This document shows positions 37,026 to 47,230 of a DNA stretch of 64,000 bases, in pieces. Made by a program: the position numbers and the translations under genes. The stretch comes from Calliopum simillimum (taxonomy: Eukaryota; Arthropoda; Insecta; Diptera; Lauxaniidae), in assembly GCA_951812925.1 (NCBI GenBank), contig OX638370.1, forward strand, positions 104,422,897-104,486,896, given 5' to 3'. Below the pieces are notes generated by a model. It saw nothing but the letters and a program-made list of their open reading frames with translations, did no database searches and was not told the origin of the DNA. Position 1 is the first letter of the stretch; each line of letters starts with the position of its first letter.

Positions 37026-38616
37026 ATATATGGGTGAAAGTCACAAAATGCCGAAGAACACCTGTCCCACGGGTGTATTGCGCGATTGAAGCAAAGTTTC
37101 GACCATCCCACCATGACATTTTTTCAAAATTAACATTTTTACAATAGTAATGTACATATTTACATCCCGGAATCAAAAGGAAGTCCTGATAAAGTTCAAT
37201 TGCATGAAAACTACCGAAAATGTCCCCTTTGACATGGTACTTCTGCCAATCAAGCCTTTTCCATGCTCGATTTAGCGAAATACAATATTCCACTGATGTT
37301 TTGCGTGTGAACATATTTAAGTTCCATAAGTACAGATGCTTTTTTCATGACGCAAGCCCAATTCTGACCCTCCAATGATCGCTGGTGGCATTTTCACTAT
37401 TGTCCCACGTATTTTTCAAATTCTAAATCACCGCAGTTATTCCGCCGCGTTAGAGATGGAGGGCTTCCGCGCCGTGTTTTTTTTTTTTTTTTCAAGTCCA
37501 TCAACACAGAAACTAAGCCCAACAGAGGAATTCCCTCCAAATGTTCCCATGTATTTGCTGCGGTCGAAACAAAATGATATAACTACGGGAAAAAAATCGA
37601 TATCTCCTCCGTCATGGTCAAAATATTGGTGAGAAGTGGAATTTTTTTGTTGCATCATCATTGCGGAATGAAGAGTCTGTCAAACTTAGTCAATTGTGCC
37701 CGGTAGCAAGAGTTGGCGATTTGTTTTGTGTGCGTAATGACCAATTATTCATGAAATGTCCCCTTCGTCATGAGTCCTCTCCGTCATGATCTTGCGTTAT
37801 TTTTATTTCTAGTGTTGGAAATAACGAAGTAGTATGCAACTACTAGTCGTATAGCAGATATACTTATTTTATCAATAATATCATGTTTTTAACAAAACCC
37901 AACATGGCCGTTCCAATATGGCGGTCAAAAATTCAATAGGGTGAACTTTAATTAAAAATAAACTAACTTGAACCAAGTTTCGTGAATGAAGGTTTTTTTG
38001 GTCGGTTATCACGAATCCGACCGATTTACAAAATTCAAAATGGCGTACAAAATTTTCAAAAATCAACCGATTTTTTTTGAAATTTGGTGTATGGGGGTTT
38101 TTGAGGTCGCTGATTACGAATCTGAAGTCGGATTGACGAAATTCAAGATGGAGAATATAAAATGACGGACAAAATTTTCAAAAATTAACCGTCAGATATC
38201 TTGGTTCCGCCATTTTGAATTTTCTGAAATCCGGATTCGTGATCAGCGACCCCAAAAACCCCCATATACCAAATTTCAGGGAAATCGGTTGATGTTTGAA
38301 AATTTTTTCCGCCATCTTGGATCCGCCATTTTGAATTTTGTAAGTCCGGAATCGTGATTAGTGACCCAAAAAACTTCCATGCACGAAATTTTTGTTCACA
38401 TTAGTTTATTTTTTAATAAAGTCCACTATATTGATTTTTTGACCGCCATATTGGTGTATTGAGTATGGGAGGCGCCGTGTCTATTTCAGGGATTTTTCGG
38501 ATTTATTATGATCTAGACGATGGAATCTACCGGTTAGTGGACCATTTCAACAACTTTTCAAATTCGAATTTTCATATCCCGAAATTACGGTATTTTGTGA
38601 CATTCACCCATATATA
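37026..38616. mobile_element. 1.6-kb TIR element (TATATGGGTGA ends) with fold-back core
   Basis: Left ATATATGGGTGAAAGTCACA and right TGTGACATTCACCCATATAT match each other and resemble the ends of the 28613 element. The left part contains recurrent CC(A/G)TCATG and CCCAC..TGAC phrases (37088, 37609, 37762-37790). The core at 37890-38460 is a long hairpin built from CCATTTTGAATTTT...GATTCGTGATCAGCGACC. The 143-residue minus frame at 36883-37314 spans the border of two repeats and is spurious. Confidence 0.6.
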
Positions 38617-39504
38617 TATTTTTCTGTACCCTATTTCTGCATTGCAAACGGAAGAACAAAGTAAATATACCCTGGGTGTACTATAAATTTATGAGAAATT
38701 TTTGTGTAGATGTCCTCAAAAAGATATCACAACCATTTTAAGTTGTTACAGTTTGAGTAGTTTTTTTGAAAATTTACTCAATATATTCATTTCTAAAATG
38801 GATTTATAACTCAATCAAAAATAGGAACCTGAGCGCATAATTAAGCCATTTATGCTTTTACGTACTTTATTCCCATGTTAAATAGCAATTTTGACAAGAC
38901 TTTACACCTTTAGTGTACTCGTAATTAATAATAAAAATTGCATTACAAGTACTAATGGTGACATAGACATAAAAAATATTTTTAAATTCATCAAAAAGGT
39001 AATAACCCAAACAATATACCATTATCCACCACCGCAACAAAGCATGGCAATGATAAAATATAGCAACGACAACTGATAATCGATGATGGACTGAATTACA
39101 CCAAAACACCCCTGTACTTTAATAAACAAAGTAACCAAAAACGAGCGCCTGGTAACCAACACATCCCCACTTAACCGAAAGAAAGCAAACACCAGCAACA
39201 ACAAATAACAACTTTGCACCAAAAGATTTGTCAAGTGAAATTCATCATCACCGGAACAAAAAAGAATCAAAGTTTTCAATGCGAATTTTATCAATCAAAA
39301 TCAAAAAACTTAAAATTGGCTTTCATCGAAAATTAAATGTTAAAAAATTTTGATTTTCATACAAAATTTCTGTATTTTTGAATTCTTGTATTAGAAAATA
39401 AAAAAATTCCAGTCAAAAATCGGTTCTAGAGGAACAACATTGAACGATTGATAGTTAAATCGAATACCAATAAATAAATATTGAAGAAGAAGTAGACCAA
39501 GAAT
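38617..39504. other. Upstream region of TEX9-like gene
   Basis: Begins with a reversed fragment of the TATACCCT repeat (38620-38680). From about 39000 the sequence is A/C-rich (CAACAACAAA, CCACCACCGC) as in fly leaders, so the promoter and 5' UTR probably lie here, but I cannot place a start site. Confidence 0.4.
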
Positions 39505-42500
39505 ATGACTGAATTACTATCGCGTGAAAAGGAATTTATAAAACTTAATGAACAATTGGACAAATTGGCGAGCGTGGATGCACAACAGCAGCAGCAGCAA
39601 CAAACTGCGCCGTCAGCTGGTGGTGGTGGTGGTAAAGGCGGCGAGACGAAATTTCTTACATACACCAAAGTGAAGGCACCAAATGCAACGCTTAAGAAAC
39701 GTGGTGCTGGCGATGGTGATGATGTGCTGGTGTCTTCCTATAAATCAACAAATGGCGGCAACAACTCTGTGCGCACAGCACGTGGTGGTGGTGGCAACAA
39801 ACATGCGCCACATACGACCGGTACCACTTCAACTGTAGGCAGCAGCGTTGTTACACCTTTAACAATTGAGGAGACTTTAATAACAGCAGTAGCCGCTGCC
39901 ACTAATGGTGAAAATATACGTAAAGAAACGTTGTCGAATTGCACTACAACAACAAATGCCAGTAGCTCAGCTGGTGGTGGTGGTAGTGTCGGTGCCCGGC
40001 AAGGTAAATATAACACGAAGCCACCGGATGCAACTTCGCGCACTTTTACTCGTCCGAGTAATCAACGCATGCCGCCATCGACTAATGCAACATTTACGGT
40101 GAAGTATCGTAATCCGAAATTTGTGGAAAGTCCTTCGTTGGAGGTGCTTGTTAAAGATGAAAGCGCTACGATACGTTCAAGACCATCGTCACTGGGTGAT
40201 GGTTCACATCATGATGTGGAAAGCGTTTGTTCTTACACAGGTTCAAATACTAAGCGTACACAGGGTAGCAGTCGGAAACACTTTAGCACCGATGGATTAA
40301 TAAAGTGAGTAAAGAAGGATTTATAACTAAGGGAGGGAGGGCGGTTGTTTGAGATCGAAATTTAAGTTTGCAGAAAAGTCTAAAAGCAAAAGCCAACAGG
40401 ATTTAGTTATATTTAGTCATTAACAGCCCTGTTTCGTAGTCTAAGTGGTTTCAATTACTTTTCATTTCAAAAACTTTTGGATGAAAACGGTGAGTCGCAC
40501 GATTAAAAATATTAAGATCTCTTTTGTGGAGAATCTAGACTCTACAAATTATATTGATTTATACGAAAAATTACTGTTACGGAAATATTCCTAAAAAAAC
40601 TCAAAATATCAAAAAAAAATCGCATTATTTAGCTACCAACGAGCATGTATCAGTTGACATCTTGGGTTGAGCTTACTGTTCAGTGTTCGTTTTTGTTGAA
40701 TATCTCCTAAACGGTTACTTTTTTCGTCTTAAAATACGATTATTAATACTTTTTATTGTGCGACTCATCAAAAAACGAAATGAATGAATAGACGTGAAAG
40801 TTTAGGAAGCCATATTTTACCTTGAACTTAAAATTTTAAACATTTTCACATATTTTAAAGCCGAATTTTGATACTAAATGACTGGTTTAAAGTTTTATGA
40901 CAAAGAAAAGTTGTTTAGAATTTCGCTCCCACGGTATCAAAATGTTCTCTTTGATGTAAATAAGCACCATGTCAAATTTGATCCATTTCAGAGAACAATT
41001 GATGCATCCCGTACTATTTGAAAAGCCGAAAAGTGTTCTTGAATATGGAAAAAATATTTGTTGAGGAGAAATAAAATGCGCAACTGAACAATTTAGTTTT
41101 TGAAACAGAAATTTTTTCAAATTCAGGGATCACTTTACTTTGATTTGAGATGCATCAAATATTCTGTGAAATGGACCAAATTTAACATGGTGCTTCCTAT
41201 ATTCACATCAAAGAAAACATTATGGCGCAGTGGGTGCGCAATTCCAACCAATTTTAAATTTTTTAACCACCATACAGAATATAGAAAATTCTAAAAAGAG
41301 CACTTAGAACGAAATAATTACCTACACAGGCACATCAAAAAAAAAAATTTATACATTTTTTATTTCACATATGCAGTCTTATGTACTTTATGACGCTGAA
41401 TCCGAATCCATCATTCGAATTTTTAATAAGCCTGCAGAATTTCAAGATATCCTTGGTTGAAGTTGGAGAAAACGCTGTTTTCATGCTTATAGCGTAGCTA
41501 CAGGAATAGGTGAATCCACACTCGTGCTTTGAAGAAAATGTATTTCAGCCCCCATACAAATTTTAAAATTATATTAGTATCGAAAAACAATAGAATGAAG
41601 GCCCTGGATAAAAAAAATGGGCGATTTCACGCCCCCAAAATATTTCGTCTTTTATATGTTGCTGAAATACCTTCTCTTCAAAGGATCATAACTGGAAAAG
41701 TTCGATAACAAAGAAAGTAGCTATTCGATGCCATCCAAATAAAGAATTTTACTATTTCCTGTAGCAACGCCATAAGCCTGATAACAGCATTTTCTCCAAC
41801 TTCAAGCGAGGATATCTCGAAAGCCTACAATTACATTTATTAACAATTCTGACGACGGATTCGGATTCAGCGTCGAAAATGAGATAACGCAACCAAATTT
41901 CGTCCAGACACTTAAAATAGTGGAATCAACCTCAGATTGAAAACTAGCTGAACTCGGAAAAAAGTGCAAGCAGGCAAAGCAAGTTTCTTAAATTTAGTTC
42001 ATGCGTTATAAATATAATATAATACAACCATATTCTGTACAGACACTTAAAAAAGTGGAAAAAGGGTGAAAAATAGCTGAACTCGGACGAAAATGCGTAC
42101 CTCCTATAAAAGCAATTTTTTCAAAATACCGTAGTTCATACGTTCCCTGCAGGACAACGGACTATTCCAAAACTGGTTTGCATGGGAGAAACCGACTAGT
42201 CCAAATTCTGGTCCCATAACATATACAGTTCTATTTACGTTATACATTGTATGTCATTGGGCGTAACCAATTGTCTCCCCATGCATTACAATCGGACCAG
42301 AAAAAGGCCAATTGCCTCCTTATGCATTACATTTGAACCAGGAAAAAGCCATTTTTTTTTTATTTTATTTATAACTTTCAACAAATTTAATTTGAAATTC
42401 AAATTTTACACAAATATATCAAAATGTTTCGAGCCGAATGTGCAAAGAGTTTGTTATATATTTTAGAGCAATGTGTTCCGGGTTTGAATCTCAATGTGGA

Positions 42501-43939
42501 TGAACATTTTTTATTCATTTTTTATTATTTTATACCTCGGCTATGTTGTGCATATGTATGTTTCATTTTCCGCTCCGAAGACTCATCAGACAAGTTGTGT
42601 ACAAATTAATAGAAATTTAAAAATTGGAATTGAAAATCAACGTGTGGAGGATTTGAACCCGGGCCTCTCCACGCAGCGCCAGTTATTAGGCCGATACACT
42701 GTCGTTTGTTTTTCTTCACTTAGTCAGTAATGTTGAGTTTAATTGATAAACAATTGGACCATTTTGGGTACAAATGACGGATTATGCATTACACTCAGAC
42801 CATTTTTGATAAAATTGACCGACTTAGCATTGCACTTGGACCATTTTTGATACAATTGATAATTTAAGTGAATTTATTCTAGTTTTAGGTGTAGTCCATT
42901 ATGGATTACTTACAAAAAAACTAGACCAAAGATTTGACTATTGAGACAATTGACTCCGTCGGTCCTGCAGAGTTATATGAGATAATGCAACCAAATTTCG
43001 TAGACACTCAAAATAGTCGAAACAAGCTCAGGGTGAAAACTATGTGAGTTTGGACAAGAGGGCGTTGCACCTCTTTAAAATATTACGGTGTAGCGTATTT
43101 CATTTTTGGCGCCACGCTAAATATAGTACTCTTTCTAGTTTCTTTTGAATTTGGAATCTTTTTTAATTTAGTGTCCTTAAATTTTGCACAAGATCTCAAG
43201 ATGCTATTTTATTTTGAATTTATTTTTAAGGGATCTTTAATCTCTGCTTTTAATTCAACCCTATGCATTTAAACTATTTTCAACCCCCAACTAAAAGAAC
43301 ACAAATTTCTAATTAAACAAAGATCGCACTCTCTTCCTTCTCAGATTTCTCAAATCCAAAATTGTCATACTCGAAGAAGATCACGATCGCATCTCACAAG
43401 AAATGACACAACAAAAGGAGTTGCTCGAAAAAACCTTAGAGCGCCAAAAAAAGGTCGAACTACAACGCGATCAAGCGTACGCAAAACACAATGCACTAAC
43501 CGAGCAATTGACAAAGGTCGAATGTCAGCTGGACGAAGCAAATCGACGCGTAAAAGAACGCGTTGTCGAACAATCGTCACAGCAAAAGGAGCTCGAGCTG
43601 GTAAAACGCGAAATAAAGCAGCTAACACAGACCAACACCAACTTGGAAAAACGTCTGTATCGGGCAAACGAAGAATTGGAAACTGCGAAAAACGCACTAA
43701 CCGTAATGAAGAATGCCGACCGCGAACTGCGCGAAACGATGCGTGTCGAATCCGAGGGAAAAGATAAGCAAATCAAAAGTTTAAAGAAGCAGCGTGCCGA
43801 TCTATTGAATGCCTACAAGAAGCAACTCTTTTTAATTGATAATTTAAAGCGTCAAAATATCTGTATGGAACAATCGAAGATGATTGGTTTTTCAGAGAAG
43901 GAATTCACCAAAGTTTTGGAATGGAATACGAAAACCTAA
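39505..43939 (+). CDS. TEX9-like coiled-coil protein (two coding exons)
   Basis: Exon 1 is 39505-40304 and ends at a GTGAGT donor; exon 2 is 43345-43939 after a CTTCTCAG acceptor. The phases join cleanly to 464 codons. The N-terminus (residues 6-20, REKEFIKLNEQLDKL) resembles the short conserved N-terminal block of vertebrate TEX9. Residues about 28-260 are low complexity (Q run, several GGGG runs, Ser/Thr-rich). Residues 268-440 form a long heptad-rich coiled coil starting FLKSKIVILEED. The last 50 residues, with KKQLFLIDNLKRQ and GFSEKEFTKVLEW, match the TEX9 C-terminal signature closely. TEX9 is known as a testis-expressed coiled-coil protein linked to centriolar satellites; a role in sperm or cilia here is inference. 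The only intron is 3,040 bp and full of fold-back repeats. SIFa follows on the same strand after 603 bp. The start is the first in-frame ATG. The long Gly/Gln-rich linker is the least certain part of the model. Confidence 0.85.
42146..42972. mobile_element. TIR element with GGACCATTTTTGA repeats, TEX9-like intron
   Basis: CCCTGCAGGACAACGGACTA on the left is mirrored by GACTCCGTCGGTCCTGCAG on the right. Inside, phrases such as 'ggaccatttttgataaaattgaccgactta' recur with variation, and two tRNA-type B-box-like sequences face each other near 42483 and 42650. It appears to be an inverted-repeat element with a SINE-like insertion. The 3' tail at 43060-43145 resembles the end of the repeat at 34127-34790. 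Confidence 0.45.
43025..43145 (+). repeat. 3' end of the TATACCCT...CTAGTTT repeat family
   Basis: The tail 'ggacaagagggcg...gtgtagcgtatttcatttttggc...tactctttctagttt' parallels the last part of the fuller copy at 34127-34790. It is a 5'-truncated, diverged copy in the TEX9-like intron. Confidence 0.5.
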
Positions 43940-44186
43940 TTAATGGCAATGAAATGGATGTGGCAGCGAAGGATGTGTCTGTCTAAAATAAGTTTTAATT
44001 TTTAAGTTCGTTTTTTTTTTCTTCTTTTTTGTGTATTTTTGTGAGGTTTTTGTGTAAAATTTTTATGTATTTCTTTTTTCTCTCTCTCATAAATATATGA
44101 AGAAGTTTAAGTTTTGACTCATTGAATTGTGAAAGGAAATGAAATGGTAATACAGGGTGTAACCATATATATGTATGTATGTGTTG

Positions 44187-44192
44187 AATAAA
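44187..44192 (+). terminator. AATAAA polyadenylation signal, TEX9-like gene
   Basis: A canonical AATAAA lies about 250 bp past the stop codon of the TEX9-like gene and well before the SIFa promoter. An earlier weaker candidate (ATAAATA near 44090) also exists. Position and sequence only; the cleavage site is not proven. Confidence 0.45.
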
Positions 44193-44451
44193 TTCAATAT
44201 TATTAAATAAGAAATCATTATGTTCTTCAATTTCAAAAGCTTGGTTTCAACACAACACAACCCTTAAATCAATTGTGCTGCACACAAGCGCTTGAAAAAA
44301 TTAATTAAAATCCAATATTGTGGCACAACTCCCAAGTGCATTTATGATTGAATTTCATCATCAACACCATGTAAAGCCCAATAATACAATTACTGCAGGC
44401 ATATGCCAATGCTTGCATTCTTTGGGATGCCGTATTTTCGTTTTCAGCTGC

Positions 44452-44490
44452 TATAAATGCTCTACAAAATTCAACATTCTATATCAGTTT
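44452..44490 (+). promoter_or_regulatory. SIFa core promoter: TATA box plus initiator
   Basis: TATAAA at 44452-44457 is followed by TCAGTT at 44484-44489, an exact match to the arthropod initiator consensus TCA(G/T)T(C/T). With the initiator A (44486) as +1, the TATA box starts at about -34, close to the usual spacing. This gives a 5' leader of about 57 bases before the ATG of SIFa. The pairing of two well-placed elements makes this the best promoter call in the window. Confidence 0.6.
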
Positions 44491-44542
44491 CATCACAGCA
44501 TTCCAGCAGTAGACATCAGTTGTAGCAAACTTTTCTAGTAAA

Positions 44543-44828
44543 ATGGCAACAATTCGCTTTTTAACCAACAGCATCGTTTTGGTCGCTTTCATAATTGCCA
44601 TCGCTGTGTTAAATACTAGCGATGCAGCATATAGGAAACCACCATTTAATGGCAGCATTTTTGGCAAACGCAATAGTGTCGGTAAGTACCAGAACGTTAT
44701 TGTTGATATTAAAGTGTTTAATTGCTTCCTTTTTCCAAGAATACGATAACGCAAAAGCCATCACAGCAATGTGTGAAATAGCCATGGAGGCATGTCAGTC
44801 TTGGTTTCCACAAGCTGAAAGCAAGTAG
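44543..44828 (+). CDS. SIFa: SIFamide neuropeptide precursor
   Basis: Exon 1 is 44543-44681 (GTAAGT donor) and exon 2 is 44740-44828; the 58-bp intron splits a Glu codon, giving 75 residues. Residues 1-28 are a hydrophobic signal peptide. Residues 29-40 are AYRKPPFNGSIF, followed by Gly41 (amide donor) and the dibasic site Lys42-Arg43, so processing yields AYRKPPFNGSIF-amide, the SIFamide known from Drosophila. The C-terminal remnant (residues 44-75) keeps the paired Cys58 and Cys65 and the CEIAMEAC...WFPQ block typical of insect SIFamide precursors. The peptide acts through the SIFamide receptor, a GPCR; in Drosophila it is made in four pars intercerebralis neurons and affects courtship, sleep and feeding. 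It lies 603 bp downstream of the TEX9-like stop with its own TATA/initiator promoter, so it is transcribed independently. Start chosen as the first ATG, immediately ahead of the signal peptide. Confidence 0.97.
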
Positions 44829-44904
44829 GAGTGGCAGCAGAAAATTTGTTTATATTGGCGGAACTAACGATGGCAAAAAATCTTCAAATCCCGGGCAATG
44901 GTTT

Positions 44905-44910
44905 AATAAA
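44905..44910 (+). terminator. AATAAA polyadenylation signal, SIFa
   Basis: AATAAA lies 77 bp after the SIFa stop codon, with further A/T-rich sequence downstream. The short 3' UTR fits a compact neuropeptide gene. Confidence 0.5.
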
Positions 44911-45289
44911 AGTGTTCAAGCAATTATTGCTAATAAATATGTATGCAATTTTTTCTTTTTTTTTTTTCCATAATCTTGCAAAATTAAAGTAAAATATTTA
45001 TTTGTTGTTTTAAGTACTACTTAGTATGTGTAGTTCCTATTGTATATAAATTAACCGTAGAATAAAACATATGTTATGCTAATAATGGCCATACAAATTT
45101 AATAAACGCAAATTTAACGAAATATTCAACGCATTGCATTAATTTTTTTTAGGACAAATTGTAAGGAAGCATAGAGTTTAAGTAACTTAAGTAACACTAA
45201 CAGTTTAGCTAAGTAAGCAGAACTTGGCATAATTACAAATAATCACCTTCATCGTCATTATTGTATTTCGATTGTCTTATCCCCCAGAC

Positions 45290-45632
45290 AGACAGCAGCT
45301 CTAATGCACATTACAGATGCAATAATGTGAAACTTTTTATTGCATGATTTTAGGCATCTTTTAAACACATATTTCATAGACATTGACTAAAAGAAAGTTT
45401 CCCAATTCAGAGTCCAAAAAATTCTAATTAGCTTTTCTGTTGTTTAACTCACTATTAATCTTGTTTTTGATGTTTTAGAATTTTTTGGCCCTGAATTGGG
45501 AAATTTTCTTTTAGTCAATGTCTATGAAATATGTATTTAAAAATGCCCAAAATCAAGCAATAAAAAGATTCGCATTATTACGTCTATAATCTAGATTTAA
45601 GCTGCGGTCTGTCTGGGTCATCAGACCTTGAA
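45290..45632. repeat. ~340-bp hairpin (inverted repeat) between SIFa and Start1
   Basis: The left arm (from CAGACAGACAGCAGC near 45290) is repeated in inverted orientation in the right arm, which ends GCTGCGGTCTGTCTGG near 45627. Long stretches pair almost without gaps, for example the segment around TAGACATTGACTAAAAG on the left and CTTTTAGTCAATGTCTA on the right. The loop is only about 60 bases. Probably a non-autonomous MITE-like element; no transposase is present. Confidence 0.7.
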
Positions 45633-45962
45633 ACCTTAATTGAAAAAGATTTACAAAACTTTTTATGTAAAAAAGATTTTATAGAAAAGATTTTTTCAAC
45701 TTTTATTCCAAAAAATTCAAAGAAACTAAAGAGAAATCTTTTAAGAATAAAAGTAAAAAAAAAATCAGTTTTTTCAAAAAGTTTTTATTTTTACTTTTAT
45801 TTTAAAGTTTCTTTTTATGCATAAAAAATAAAATTTGTTTCATAGTATTATTTTTTAAAAATGTCACATACAAGATTTTCGTTGAATAAAAGCAGCATTA
45901 TCCCAAAGTAATAAATGTGACAAATTTTTTTAAGAAAACCTTGAACAAAATAAAAGCCTTAC

Positions 45963-46259
45963 TGCCATACCTAAATTGGAGCGTCAGCGTTATTTTATTG
46001 TCAAAAATTTCTCATGACATACAATTTGTATGGCACATACCGAAATTGCCAACGCTCAACGCCCAGCTATTCGAATTTCCAATTTTGACAAAGCGTTATG
46101 GAGTGAAGTTAGCTGCAGAAAAGTAAAAAAAGAAACACTAATATGAAATTGACAAACAAATGACTTCAGAGCAACGCTCTTTATTTCGGTATGGCGCTTG
46201 ACACTTTTGTGTAACGTTAAATAACGCAACGCCTGACGCTCCAATTTAGGTATGGCAGT
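45963..46259. mobile_element. Harbinger-like MITE (TIR CTGCCATACCTAAATTGGAG)
   Basis: Terminal inverted repeats of about 25 bp begin CTGCCATACCTAAATTGGAG and end with the reverse complement ...AATTTAGGTATGGCAG. Both sides are flanked by TTA, which fits the 3-bp TWA target duplication of PIF/Harbinger elements. The interior has no coding sequence. A diverged partial copy is at 55610-55800 (shared block around TTTTGACAAGCAAATGACTT). Superfamily assignment is inferred from the TSD only. Confidence 0.6.
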
Positions 46260-46369
46260 TAAAAGTAAAAGTTGAAAAAGCTTTTTCAGGGAACTTTTTA
46301 CAATAAATGTCGAAAGTAACTTCAAAAAATTTAATTGTTTTCAAATTTTATATTTCACTAGTCGCCCCG

Positions 46370-46905
46370 GAAGCGAATTTGTTCGCCCGTTTCCGATGTC
46401 CTTAAAAAATGCATGCATCTTATCTCATTCAAAAATAATGTCGGTTATAATGTTCATGACTGTAAAAAAGTCACGTCAATCGGTTGAATGGTTCTAGAGT
46501 TATGGACTTTTTTAATAACCAGAGCGAATTCGACCGAATTTCAAATAAGTTTTTTTTCTGGAACTTTACCGGGTAAAATGTCTTTGAAAGAAACTAATTA
46601 TGCAAATCGGATAATTGGTTTTCGAGCTATGTGATTTTCCAAGAAATAAAATATATCCTAAAAATCGGAAAATGGTTCTCGAGTTATGGAAACACGGACA
46701 GACAGACAGGTGTTATATTTTATATGTGTCGTTAAATATCAAAACTGCCTAAGTCCCTCTATGATATGCTTACAAAATAAATATAATAATATAATAAATA
46801 AATTATAACCATTTAATGAAATTTATTTTATTTTGCCTTCATATCGGAGAGGGAAGAAGGCAGTTTTGATATTTAAAGAAACATATAGTAGCATGAAAAA
46901 GTTTT
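46370..46905. repeat. Interspersed repeat with terminal hairpin
   Basis: The stretch contains formulaic phrases repeated across fly genomes (GGTTCTAGAGTTATGGA, GGTTCTCGAGTTATGGA, CGGACAGACAGACAGG) and ends in a hairpin in which ATATCAAAACTGCC near 46737 is mirrored by GGCAGTTTTGATAT near 46860. It has no open frame. Family not identified. Confidence 0.45.
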
Positions 46906-46979
46906 TTAAAGCTTTTTGAAATATAAGTCAAGAAAAACTTTCAAATTTTATTTCCCAAAAAAAAATGTTAAACTTTTAT

Positions 46980-47230
46980 TTCGATAGCTTCCCTGCAGGC
47001 AAACGGACTAGTGTAAGTGTAGTTCATTAACTAGTTCTTTATTAACCAGTACTAGTCCGAGTTCAACCCCTTTTACATATAAGCAACTGTTCTTTTTTGT
47101 GTTTTGATGACCTACGAAATTTCAATTGACCCCTTTTGCACTGCTTTTACACCAGTCCAGGGCTAGTTGTGATGCGAAGTAGTCTTTTAACAACTAGTCT
47201 TCAACCAGTGGTTTAGTAATATTTTTTGTT
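46980..47230. repeat. Short inverted-repeat element with ACTAGT phrases
   Basis: CCCTGCAGG...AACGGACTAGT near 46990 resembles the end of the element at 42146, and ACTAGT/ACCAGT phrases recur in both orientations up to about 47220. It may be a relic of the same family. Weak evidence. Confidence 0.35.

Larger units (their letters stand above)
40305..43344 (+). other. TEX9-like intron with two fold-back elements
   Basis: GTGAGT...CTTCTCAG intron of 3,040 bp. It contains an inverted repeat at 40920-41240 (GATCCATTTCAGAGAAC against its inverse near 41165) and a second at 41390-41890 (ACGCTGAATCCGAATCC facing GGATTCGGATTCAGCGTC). A third element, 42146-42972, follows. No exon-like frame is visible inside. 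Confidence 0.6.

Noticed and set aside
36883..37314. 143-residue minus-strand open frame
   Set aside because: It spans the junction of repeat family C and the TIR element at 37026, so it is a chance frame.
42540..42605. Hammerhead-ribozyme-like core (CTGATGAG...GGAAAA) on the minus strand
   Set aside because: Stem II does not pair properly and stems I and III cannot be formed from the flanks.
43365..43776. Arg-rich minus-strand frames in TEX9 exon 2
   Set aside because: Antisense shadows of the coiled-coil coding sequence.
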